Shown piece by piece: positions 54,472 through 64,000 of a DNA stretch of 64,000 bases (positions are counted from its first letter, which is position 1; every line of letters begins with the position of its first letter). The notes beneath the pieces are model-generated. The model was given only the letters and a program-made list of their open reading frames with translations, made no database searches and had not been told where the DNA came from. Source of the stretch: Bombardia bombarda (Eukaryota; Ascomycota; Sordariomycetes; Sordariales; Lasiosphaeriaceae). The position numbers and the translations under genes are program-made. Location: NCBI GenBank assembly GCA_030512295.1, contig JAULSR010000007.1, positions 310,001 through 374,000 on the forward strand, in the 5' to 3' direction.

Positions 54472-56043
54472 TCACTGCCTGCCAAGAATCGAGATCATGT
54501 CATGGACCAGCTTTTCATTCTCCTCCCTCGTGCCAATGGTAATTCTGAGGCAACCCTCGCACCCCTTTGCGTCGCCAATGTAACGAACGGCCGTGTCATA
54601 CTCGGTCTTCAACACCTCGGCCACCCACTTGGCCTTAACACTGTCCCTTTCCCGAACCGCAACCTCCACTCCCCAGCCGATGAACTTGCTAGATGACCAA
54701 AAGGGGAGAATCACGAAATTGGCAGCATTACCCCCAATGGGAGGACCGACCCCCAGCGGTGTCAGCTCTGGTTCACGCAGAGCAGCCACCAGAGCGTCCC
54801 GATTATCCATTATGGTAAGCAGCGCGTTCTTGTTCGCACGGTCGTAAGCCGGCGAGAGCGCCATCGCTGCCAGAGCAGCCGTGGGACTGGAGATGGAAAA
54901 GGGCATTTGCACTTTCGTCAACATGCTGGTGATCATCTCGTGGGCGTATGCCACTCCAAGCCTGCCCCATTCGAGACGGGTCAGCGTAACGTGCCGAATT
55001 TTCTGCTTTATCCCATCAAGTGACAGAAATGCGACCTATCTCACCTTAGTCCTGCAAGTCCATGGGACTTGCTGAGCGTTTGTAGTATCACAAGGTTGGG
55101 ATATCGCTCCAAGAGCTGCAGCGCGGATGCCGAAGCGGCGTTGGGGGCGAAGTCAATGTAGGCCTCGTCGACTATAAGCAACCCTTTCAAGACTGCAATA
55201 GCGATAAAAAAAAAAAAAAAAAAAAAAAAAATGCTCAGCTCTCTGTTGTTCTGTTGGATTACAAGACACGACCGAAAGACTCACCCTGGGAATCCAGAAT
55301 CTGTCGAATCTTGTCCAACGGGATAAGCGAGCCGGTCGGGTTTCCTGGTGATGCAAGGAAAACCAGCTTAACGTTGCTGTGCTCAGCTAACATGTCGAGA
55401 ATCTAGATTGTGAGTCAGCTCATGTACAAACGGGGGGTGTTCGAAATATCAGGTGCTGTAATACCTCTGGCACATGCAACTGAAAGTCGTTGTTCACAAA
55501 ACGCAGCTTGGACTCCAAGACTTCAACATCATTCAGAGCCGCCCGGACGGCGTACAGAGGAAATGTCGGAGGGGTGACAAGCAGAGCGTCCTTGGACGGG
55601 GTGCAAGTGGCGCGAATCAGAAGGTCAATGAGGTCAGCTCCGCCGGTGCCAAGCGTCATGTTTCGCACATGGCCTTTCGAGAGACCCCTGGACAAGACTA
55701 TCTGTTGCTTCACCTCTTCCCAAGCGGCGGCCGACGGATATCGATGAAGGGAAAGAGATTCGGAAAAAAGAATGGCGGCAAGATCCAGCCCTGACGTGAG
55801 ATGAGTCCCGTGTTTCCCGTTGCTTTGAATGCTCCCACGAACTAGACAGCTGCCGAGCGAGTTTTCGTTGGCATCCAAGAGGGTCCGAGGCCGTCTTTGG
55901 GTCTCGGTGGGAGTTGCATATTTCTGAGATGTTCATTAGCGCCGACACAATGTCGCGAGAATAGCGAAAATGGAACTGACCCCGGCCAAAAGAACATTCG
56001 GGCGGAATATGGCCTGCAAGTCGGGTTGCCTTTGGGTCTTCAT
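54472..56043 (-). CDS. PLP-dependent aminotransferase of the HisC (histidinol-phosphate) family
   Basis: Five exons, 55981-56043, 55465-55923, 55285-55402, 55045-55192 and 54472-54961, give 425 aa with phase kept at every join. Visible blocks: LQAIFRPNVLLAG, LLDANENSLG, LGTGGADLIDLLIRATC, VTPPTFPLYAV, LASPGNPTGSLIP, IVDEAYIDFAP, the PLP-lysine block LQTLSKSHGLAGLR, and RITIGTREEN. The family converts histidinol phosphate and also aromatic amino acids to the 2-oxo acid. Beside a prenyltransferase and an adenylating enzyme it is likely to make an aryl-pyruvate rather than serve histidine synthesis, which is inference. The third intron (55193-55284) holds a 26-base homopolymer. Confidence 0.9.
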
Positions 56044-56760
56044 TTTGGAGAACGAGGTGTTTCAAGATGAACGGTTCTGCAGCGCAGAAAGCTGTGTTCA
56101 GGGGAGGGAGATTTGTGGTATTTAAGAAGACGGTACCCTAGACTTTAGTTTGGCGGAGAATTCTTGACAGCTGGTCAACAACTCCTCATCATCATAGATG
56201 AGGTCAGAGAACCTACCTATTATGCCTTATAACTTACCATCAGAGCCTTAAATGTTAGGCAAGGAGGTCTCAGTCTCACAACAGTTGGTCCTGGGATTGC
56301 TGTGACGCCATGTCTACTCCTCATTTGGGTCAAGATCCGATCGAGATTGAGACCTACGTACCGTACCGTCTGGAGTGTACTTTCCCAGAACCACACATTT
56401 GGTGTTGATGCTCTGCAGACCATGGTAGATGCTGGTTGTCAATGCTGTACACCGTAGGCACATATGCATCACAGGTACCACAACTGCATTCGCCATCCTG
56501 TCTTCGGAGCCAGTCATTGTTCACAGCTGAAAACCGGGGTTAGCAGACAACACACCGCTGTATGACGCCTGTATTCGTGAGACATGATAGTCCACGCTAA
56601 GCACCTAGACAAGTAGACAAGTAGACAAGTATTTGGACGAGGTACGGATAAGTACTCAGGCTGGATTTTTGCCAGGCCTTGTCGGGGATTACCGTCTCGG
56701 GAAATTTGACACGCCAACGCGCAAGGAGACTAAAGCGGACATAATTTGCATTGTAATTTC
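56044..56760. other. Intergenic region
   Basis: No gene seen between the aminotransferase and the inverted-repeat element. Confidence 0.5.
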
Positions 56761-57567
56761 GACCTGGCTAAAACGACGGTGTGCCTCGATAAGTATGACG
56801 GTCTCTAGTCCTAATTAGTTCCTGGCGCCCCAGTTTCAAGCCACACCAAAATTTGCAGCGTAAAGAAACGTAAACAACCATTTGGTCAAATTTTGTCAAT
56901 TGACTTACACGCATCGCACGCATCTTACGCATCGCACGTAGAAATCGTAAAAATTAGCTCTATTACTCTGAATCGTTCAAAAACGCAGTAATCGTCAATA
57001 AACGCGCGTTTTAGCTACTGCAGCTATACTACTAGTTGAGCCTAAAGACCTGCTCTCCATACCTCCCTGCCTTCGTCAACTGCCCTGCCCGCGCACCGCG
57101 CCGCTGCGTGGGCGGCGGAGGCATCAAAGTGCTCGAGGGACGGGCGTTGCAATAAAGGCGGGAGATGAATTGTTGGGTCGGGGTAAGTATGCCGCCTATA
57201 CGTGTGCTTTCTCGGCGGCGATGATGTTGATGCAATCGCGAGGTTTAATCTGAACCCCAGGGAAGTCCTTATAGGCCAGTATTCCGATGAATGGTCAGGC
57301 GGGTCATCGGGCTCAGAGCCGGTCAAATCGATGATTTCCGGCATTTTCGCGGTGCGAGCGGTGTTGGCGATAACTTCAAAAATAGGCGCAACTAAAGATA
57401 TTAGTGGGGGAAAAAGTCTTGGCTATTTTGGCTGTATGGTAAGATGGTAATTTTTCGTTTGATTACGCTGTAAATTTTGGTGTGGCCTGAAACTGGGGCG
57501 CCAGGAACTTAATTAGGACTAGAGACCCGTCATAACTATCGAGGCACACCGTCATTTTAGCCGGGTC
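56761..57567. mobile_element. 807-bp foldback element with ~100-bp inverted repeats
   Basis: Arms at 56761-56860 and 57466-57567 are about 95% identical in inverted orientation (shared core CCTGGCGCCCCAGTTTC). The centre is GC-rich and has a minus-strand frame of 100 codons at 57042-57344 starting MPEIIDLTGSEPDD, without a transposase motif. It is likely a non-autonomous DNA transposon. Target-site duplication is uncertain because both flanks are AT-rich. Confidence 0.8.
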
Positions 57568-59073
57568 GTGTAATTTGTACATGTTTACACTCGGCACGGG
57601 ACGATCCGAATTGGTTTCGACTACCTAGGTACTTTTGCAATGTAAGAACCTATTATTTACTCCGATGAAGTCAATTGCACGACAAGACCTTTGCGCGAAT
57701 GTTTTCAGTTATGTACTCCTCTCACCACAACACAAGCTGGTACTTTAGTTACCTGTACCTAGGCAGGTTCTGACAGTGGGGTTGCTAATATAGGACTTTG
57801 CAGTCTATGCCAGAAATCTGTAAAGTTGAGGGCTAATAATCATAATAATATCCCCGATGCTGATAGATTCCACCATTCGGCATATCTTTGCTGCTTGACC
57901 TAACATGGATCTGTCTTACAATCTCAGGCAATGCCTCCCTCCGCTAACTCGGAACAAAAACGATGAACATTCTTACTAACTTTCAAGCACAACTGGTACC
58001 AGTCAGGTGCTCAGCTTTGTCTGGAGCATATATCTATTGTCTGAGACATAGCCCCATCCAATGGCTGGGGGTACCCCACAGGATCAACAAATTTGCTCGT
58101 CCTCAATGGTGTGATCAATATTCAGCACAAGATACAGAACCGATAGTTAGCAGCCCTGCCAAGAATGTATCATATCTGATGCAGCCCGTAAACACTCACC
58201 CGGCGGCTTCCCTTCTTGGGAATGGGCAAAGTGCTTCTACAACTAAGCTATGTGATCTACTGCAGCTCATCGTCGCGGTCTGACATCCTGTTTAGATTGC
58301 GATGTTGTGTGAAAGATTGAGATAATGACTCCGCGTTCGTCAAGCAGAACGCTTGCATTTGTCTTAAATGATAAACTGTCTCTTCGATGAGCTTTGCCAT
58401 TCAAATATACGGATGCCGGATGATCGGCAGATTGATTGTCGGTGTGTACCCATACGTCATGACAGCTGATGAAACCTAATACGATACAGTACTGTCCAAG
58501 ACCTGGTCCAGACCCTAGACACAATCAATACCTACCGACTATCTGACAGGCGATCTCCGGGTCGAAATAGGGCAATATTGGAGTCTTTACCTGCTCCCAA
58601 GTATATTCATTTGTAACGCTATGGTAATGGCTTTTGACGGTTGTGTCCGTTACGCATTATGAATTGAGTCTGGCTTCTCCATGTACTGGTATGGCCGTTG
58701 GTAACCATAACCTATGCATAAAACACGGCGTAGGGGGGGGGGGGGGGGGGGGGGTACAGCATCGGTCAGAAAGTCTGTTTACCCACCACTCGCAGGTGTA
58801 AACAGACGTTTTACCTTTTTTTTAAAAGGTGTGACTATACCTAGGTAATGATAAAATAAAAACAGAAGCTCGGAGGCGAAGAGTGGCCCAAATTAATTGT
58901 AAGTAAGGTACCTGGGAGACAAACAGACTTAATTCAGACACCGAGGCTATTACACTACTAATAGAACTAAAATGAGAAGCAATTTTGTGAATTTGCAGAT
59001 GATTTGTTTGAGACAATAACAGAAGGAATCTACCTCGTTAACAATGTAGCGAAACGCATTCCAAAACGGGCAT
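57568..59073. other. Intergenic region with poly-G tract
   Basis: A run of 22 G lies at 58733-58754. No gene is supported. The region separates the foldback element from the 3' end of the prenyltransferase gene. Confidence 0.5.
58733..58754. repeat. Poly-G tract (22 bases)
   Basis: Uninterrupted G homopolymer, long enough to form G-quadruplex-type structures; length may be inaccurate. Confidence 0.9.
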
Positions 59074-60558
59074 CTAAACATAAACGAACTGATCCATCTC
59101 CTTCTCACCACCCACACCTTGGTTGTTGATAGGCTTGGCAAAGTACGTGGTAGTGTAGGAGCCTTTCTTCTCAGAAGATGAATAGGTGAAGTAGGTCTGG
59201 CCGTATGCTCCGCGTCCGCTGTTTGGATAGGTAGGTGGATATGTGGTCAGTAATCACAACGTGAGCAGATCAAGAACTGATAGGACCCAGGGAGGGACTT
59301 ACAATACGCTCTGCATGAATTCGCTGTACTTCTGCGTGTGACCCCAGCTGTTGTCAATTATCTTCAAAACACCCTCGTAGTTCTTCTCGGTTACATCTGA
59401 GCTGTCGGCATACTGGAATACAGGCACATAGACCTTGGTCATGGGGAGTTGGTTGCCAGGCCTGATCTCGGCGGTATAGACCCTGCCCGCATAGCCAGTA
59501 CCCGAAAATCTCTCTGGCTTTGACCAAGTGTCGGAGATGGAGCTGCCATCGGGCTCGTTCAGCAGCAGCGGCCACATTTGTCGCAACGTCTCGACTCTCT
59601 GCAGCGATATTTCGTCATTCAGACGACCACCGAGGGTCATCATATCCTTGGCTACCCCAAATGTGGTGTCAACGGTGTGCATGTAGCACTTGATTCGTGC
59701 GTCCTTGTTGACAGTTGGGTCTACGCAATCCACACCCGCTAGGACAAGGGTTTTTGTGGCGCCACTGTTGGCGATATAGCTGCAAAAGACGATGCGGTCA
59801 GCATGACGGAATGAGCTCAAAGTTTGGTAGGTGGTTGAGACAGCGATCATGTTGGAGACTTACTCTTCTAGGATATCCAGACCATACTCGAACTCAGGAC
59901 CAAAAGGGTCCATGGCGCGCACGGCCTCCAGGATGATGTCGGTCGAGGAGCGCCCCGTGGCGATGGCCTTGCGCATGGCCGGTATGTAGGCTTTCATCGA
60001 GATCTTGGGACCGTCCATCTCGATCCCTATCATGGCGGGTGGGATAGCCATCTCTGCAGGAATCTTGGAGAGAGCAACCTCTGTCTCGGCGGGCGACAAC
60101 CAAAACTTGTCCATGAGATGCTCCATCCACTGCGTGTTGGCACCCACGGTGGCGGCGACGCGCCTCAGCAGCTCCCGTGCCGTCTTTTCGCCGAACGGGT
60201 CTGGGCCCATACGGTGGATGGGTGTCAGAAAGTCGAAGTCAAAGCGCAGCTTTGGCTTGCCCGTCGAGGTAAAGTTCAGGCTGGCGTCAATGGGACTGCC
60301 GTAGAGCGACGAGGGCGCTGTGTATGGGCCGTGTGGCTCACTGGGCATCGGGCCAAGACACGGTGCGATGTGCTTGTCCATGAAATCGAGATGCGACGCT
60401 TGCTCCTCAGGGGTGTAGGAACCGCACTTCTCGAGCAAAGGGCCCATATAGGACCTGAGGTGGCGTGACCAAAAGGCCGTGGCTAGAGGGGTCGTTCCCA
60501 GGCCATCCGGACTACCACTGTGCTTTGCATCCATCTGCACGTTGTTGTCAGTCGTCAT
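59074..60558 (-). CDS. Aromatic prenyltransferase, DMATS/ABBA type
   Basis: Exons 59864-60558, 59303-59779 and 59074-59218 give 438 aa, phase kept at both 84-nt introns. Length and block order fit the fungal indole/aromatic prenyltransferase family: the start FWSRHLRSYMGPLLEKCG, then HLDFMDKHIAPCLGP, LRFDFDFLTPIHRMGPDPFGEK, an MDGPKISMKAYIPAMR strand typical of the PT barrel, RIKCYMHT, and a C-terminal strand YGQTYFTYSS. These enzymes transfer a dimethylallyl group to an aromatic ring without a DDxxD metal motif. It is soluble, with no membrane span. Divergent from the adenylating enzyme with a shared 1.74-kb upstream region. Confidence 0.9.
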
Positions 60559-62300
60559 GATGAGAGAGAGTGCTGAATATGGGACCGTATCGACTCGTTC
60601 TGACAGGCAAATTTGCTATCAAATGGGAAATGATACGATTTGTGGTTTACTGAAGCTGTGGGGAATCAACAGCTGTGTGATTTCAACTGAAGATGCGCTT
60701 CATATATAATAGACACTATACCTTATTTGCTACCTATCTTATCCAGGCTGGGGGCATGCCGTAGGTAGATAATCTTGGTGGTTGGATGATAGACAAGATT
60801 GAATAGCGTCTTGACTGAACGTAGCGGGCATATCTCTTTTCCGTTGTCCCCCAGCTTGGTGTAAGTCAAACCCTTGTCTTGTACCGCTGATCAAGGGATC
60901 GACCGTTTAATGTGGTTCCTGACCTATCGCTTGTGTACATGGTGATGTAGTACGTACTTGTTAGACGTACTTGTTAGACGTACTTGTTAGACGTACTTGT
61001 TAGACTTAGCACGTCACTGTTGTTAGTACGTCACTGCAACTTTGATCCAGGCACCTGCAGCGTTCCCTGAACTGAGATCGGACATGGGATCTAGGTAGTA
61101 GCGACCTTACTGCTCCTGAATTTAGGCACCCACGGAAGACTCGGGCGAGGAGCCCCATGTTGGGCCACCAAAAACTCGGCCTTGGCCTATCTCCGATCCC
61201 AGCCATAGCCAATCAAGCACCCGTTTAAGGACGGATATGCCCGACTGTAGTGTAAGAGATCGACAATAACCCCCGGGGACCAATCGCAGGCAGTTGAATT
61301 ACGTACCTTGTCACTAAGATGATCGACACCCCATCTTTTTGCGGTGATGTGCACTTGATCAGGTAAAAGGTTGGGACAATGGCTGCGACATGATAATCCT
61401 AGCTGCCGTCCTCCAGCGGTTTTCCGGCTGCTACCCCTTTGAGATGTTATCCAATCGAGTTGTTGCCCTGAATTCGGCCCTATAAGCCGTGCCTCGTTAC
61501 TTTCCCTAGATACCTAGTACCATTCCACTGGTCTGGATATGCCAAGTCTCGCACTTGACGCCGAAAAAAAATGTGAGGCGAGTAAGGATTTTATCTGACC
61601 AGGTACTTCGTAATGTGTACTCTGTTGTGAAACCTACGTTGGTCGGGTTTTTCTCTTTTACGTTAGCCTAGGTCTGAGATGCCTACGGTTGCAGATGTTT
61701 GCCGAATGGGAACGCCATGATCCATCCGAATCGCACCAAGATTTGGCCATCAGACATTATACACTCATGGTAATGTCACAACATTAATTAACCAACGCCA
61801 GAGACATCCGGACCCACGGCGCCAAATCACCGAGGTGGGGAGAGTGGCCGGCGTCTTTTGCAAGGCCAGCGGGAAGATGCCGCCGCCACCCTTGAGCAAG
61901 TCCAGAGGGTAAGCGATGCCAGGTGAGGTCTTGGAACCGAAAGAAAACAAAATCATATATATAACATCTCCTTTATCTCAGTGCTACCAGCATCGCATTC
62001 ACCCAAGCTAACTCATCTAGCATCCTGTCTTCTTCATTGCACTATACAAAGTTGCCCTCAAGCCCATTGCCATTTCCGAGGACAGTCTAGGCTGGATCAG
62101 ACCACCAGCTTCCACCTGCTTGTCATTAATTCACAATTTTCCGATTGACAATTTGGGAACTTCATAAGTATGTGCCTTCCTCCTCCTCGCCCTTGATAAT
62201 GGCGTCAAGAATAACACCCAGACAGCAGGTTGCAACCTCGTCAGAGCGAACCATCCACACCACAAAACCACCTACATAAGGCCTACTACATAAGGCAGCC
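60559..62300. promoter_or_regulatory. Divergent intergenic region of cluster genes
   Basis: Separates the starts of the prenyltransferase (minus) and the adenylating enzyme (plus). Contains a 13-bp repeat at 60952-61003, followed by two copies of ACGTCACTG. A GC-rich island near 61785-61915 stands out from its AT-richer surroundings. Confidence 0.5.
60952..61003. repeat. Four perfect 13-bp tandem repeats
   Basis: Four copies of ACGTACTTGTTAG, about 400 bp upstream of the prenyltransferase start. Possible regulator-binding array; no regulator gene is visible. Confidence 0.92.
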
Positions 62301-64000
62301 ATGACGCAAACCAATGGTAGTACACATGCGTCGGCATCGGCGCCGCGAGTCGAGTATGCCTTTGAGAACATGGTAGATGCTTTGCGGCTCGCTGCAGCTT
62401 CTGCCGAAGGCATCGTGGCATACCAGGCCAACAGCATCAACATGCCATCTGCCGCCCATATGCTCTCATACAAGGAACTGCTGCACCAGGCAGAGAGCAA
62501 TGCAAAGGCACTCCATCGGCAGGCTCTTGCTCAACCCGGCGCCGTCGTCCTGATCCACTTCGACAATGTGCTCGACAGCATCGTCTGGTACTGGTCCGTG
62601 GTGCTTGCTGGGGCTGTTCCTGCTGTTACTGGACCGGGAATGTTCAGCCATAACGCCTCGGACCGACAGAGGCACCTTGCCCACCTGCACACCACCTTCA
62701 ATGGGCCTCTGTGTCTCACCAAACGTGCCCTGCTAGGGCCGTTCAAGGAGCAGCCCGCAACGGCCGAGCACCGCATCGAGGCGCGTGTCGTTGAAGACAT
62801 CCAACAGAGCACTAACGGCGTCGTCACGGATGCATCCGGCTCAGGCGCCATTGGACCCTTCACGCCTTCGCCAAGTGATATGGCTGCCTTGATGCTCACC
62901 TCGGGCAGCAGCGGCAATGCCAAAGCAGTTGCCATCACGCACCGCCAGTTGCTGGCTGCCTTCCGCGGCAAGGCTCAGGTGGCCAACCTGAAGTGCCCGC
63001 AAAGCCCCTTTCTGTCGTGGGTAAACATGGACCACGTCGCGAACTTGGTGCACTGCCATCTGTTCGCCATTGCCTCGGGCGTCTCACAGATCCAAGTGCC
63101 AGCTGCCGATGTGCTGGTCGACCCGGCTCAGTTTCTCAACATTCTCAGCCGTCACCGAGTTTCGCGAGCATTTGCGCCCAACTTCCTGTTTGCCAAGCTG
63201 CGCAGACAGCTCGAGTCGGGCAAGACTGCCTCCCTCGACGCTGATCTCAACCTGGAGGCGCTGTATCTGGACACTGGCGGCGAGGCCAACGTGACCGAGG
63301 TCTGTGTTGCGCTGCAGGCGCTTCTCAGCAAGTATGGCGCACCTGACAACGTGTTCAAGCCATCCTTCGGGATGACCGAGACGTGTGCAGGATGCATCTT
63401 CAACAGCCAATGTCCCGGTGGCGATGCTGCCCAGTTCCTCGAGTTTGCGTCGCTGGGCGAGTGCATGCCCGGCGTCAGCATGCGCATCACCCGTCTTGAC
63501 GGCTCAGGAGTCGAGGTGGCGGCGGGCGAGCGCGGCAATCTGGAGCTCACCGGCGACGTGATCTTCAAGGGCTATTACAACAACCCCACCGCTACAGCTG
63601 ACGCCTTCACCAGCGACGGATGGTTCCGGACTGGTGACTTGGCCTACGTCGACCAGGCTGGTCAGCTGCACCTTGACGGACGCACCAAGGAGATGATCAA
63701 CATCAACGGCGTCAAGTACCTGCCGCACGAGCTGGACGCGGCTCTGGAGCAGGCCGAGATCCCGGGGGTCACGCCAAGCTACTACTGCTGCTTCGGCACG
63801 CGCGATGCAACCATGGACACCGAAGTCGTGGCCGTGCTGTATCTTCCATCGTACGACGCCGCCGACGACGACGCCGCCCGCTTCGAGGCGCAGAGCAGCA
63901 TCATCCGTGTTGTCAGCATGCACACCCACTCGCGTCCCCGCGTTGTGCCCCTTGATGTCAAGGACATGCCAAAGTCCACCTTGGGCAAGCTGTCGCGCTC
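62301..64000 (+). CDS. Adenylation-domain enzyme (NRPS-like), 3' end outside the window
   Basis: The frame opens with the ATG at 62301 and stays open to base 64000 (566 codons), so the gene is cut off. Adenylation motifs are in order: A3 as LMLTSGSSGNAKAVAITH, WVNMDHVANLVHCHLFAI in the substrate-pocket region, A5 as FGMTETCAG, A7 as GWFRTGDLAYVD, A8 as GRTKEMININGVKYLPHELD, and A10 as MPKSTLGKLSRS. There is no condensation domain before it, so this is an A-first enzyme: a single-module NRPS-like (A-T-TE or A-T-R) or a hybrid. With an aminotransferase and a prenyltransferase next door, an aryl-pyruvate-activating A-T-TE synthetase is a reasonable inference. The thiolation and release domains lie beyond the window. 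Confidence 0.88.
   Translation, partial: MTQTNGSTHASASAPRVEYAFENMVDALRLAAASAEGIVAYQANSINMPSAAHMLSYKELLHQAESNAKALHRQALAQPGAVVLIHFDNVLDSIVWYWSVVLAGAVPAVTGPGMFSHNASDRQRHLAHLHTTFNGPLCLTKRALLGPFKEQPATAEHRIEARVVEDIQQSTNGVVTDASGSGAIGPFTPSPSDMAALMLTSGSSGNAKAVAITHRQLLAAFRGKAQVANLKCPQSPFLSWVNMDHVANLVHCHLFAIASGVSQIQVPAADVLVDPAQFLNILSRHRVSRAFAPNFLFAKLRRQLESGKTASLDADLNLEALYLDTGGEANVTEVCVALQALLSKYGAPDNVFKPSFGMTETCAGCIFNSQCPGGDAAQFLEFASLGECMPGVSMRITRLDGSGVEVAAGERGNLELTGDVIFKGYYNNPTATADAFTSDGWFRTGDLAYVDQAGQLHLDGRTKEMININGVKYLPHELDAALEQAEIPGVTPSYYCCFGTRDATMDTEVVAVLYLPSYDAADDDAARFEAQSSIIRVVSMHTHSRPRVVPLDVKDMPKSTLGKLSR

Noticed and set aside
61765..61956. GC-rich minus-strand frame upstream of the adenylating gene
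   Set aside because: Composition is gene-like but it is only about 60 codons, has no recognisable domain, and no flanking exons could be joined.
1..64000. CRISPR arrays, operons, ribosome-binding sites or prophage features
   Set aside because: The window is eukaryotic with spliced genes. Tandem repeats present are microsatellites or minisatellites without spacer structure.

Overview
The window is genomic DNA of a filamentous ascomycete (Pezizomycotina). A Sordariomycete, perhaps of the Hypocreales, is my inference from the gene content. Protein genes are split by short introns of about 50-110 nt with GTATGT/GTAAGT donors and CTAAC/CTGAC branch sites. The families are fungal: HET, DUF2985, DUF1996, UstYa/DUF3328, RTA1, DHA2 transporters, and the cellular reverse-transcriptase-like rvt gene. 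Two intron-bearing tRNA-Leu genes and one tRNA-Gly are present. No bacterial signals are seen. Gene models were spliced by eye, with reading frame checked across each junction.

Layout. 0-8.6 kb: the end of an unknown gene, a HET protein, a 709-bp inverted-repeat element, a GPI-anchored Ser/Thr-rich protein and a Gln/Pro-rich membrane protein. 8.7-31.2 kb: housekeeping-like genes (membrane protein, DHA2 transporter, RVT, DUF2985 protein, JmjC-like oxygenase, phospholipase C, UstYa-type oxidase, luciferase-like monooxygenase) plus an RTA1 pseudogene. 32-39 kb: a 102-aa mitochondrial-type protein, a DUF1996 secreted protein, a nine-span-type membrane protein and a P450. 39.5-50.7 kb: a decayed, repeat-rich block holding a kinase-like gene between repeats, a broken HET gene, a cytochrome-domain/LysM gene, and GMC, rhodopsin-like and transcription-factor relics. 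51.8-64 kb: a candidate secondary-metabolite cluster of O-methyltransferase, HisC-type aminotransferase, DMATS-type prenyltransferase and an adenylating (NRPS-like) enzyme cut off by the window end.

The most striking item is the RVT gene at 14510-17688. Its first exon encodes the exact first 11 residues of mature histone H3 after the initiator Met. A second segment inside the protein copies H3 residues about 11-39 with a few changes. Together they reproduce nearly the whole H3 tail inside a reverse-transcriptase-related protein, which looks like endogenous histone mimicry. The second item is the cluster at the right end, whose enzyme set matches the logic of aryl-pyruvate-derived quinone pathways such as that of terrequinone.
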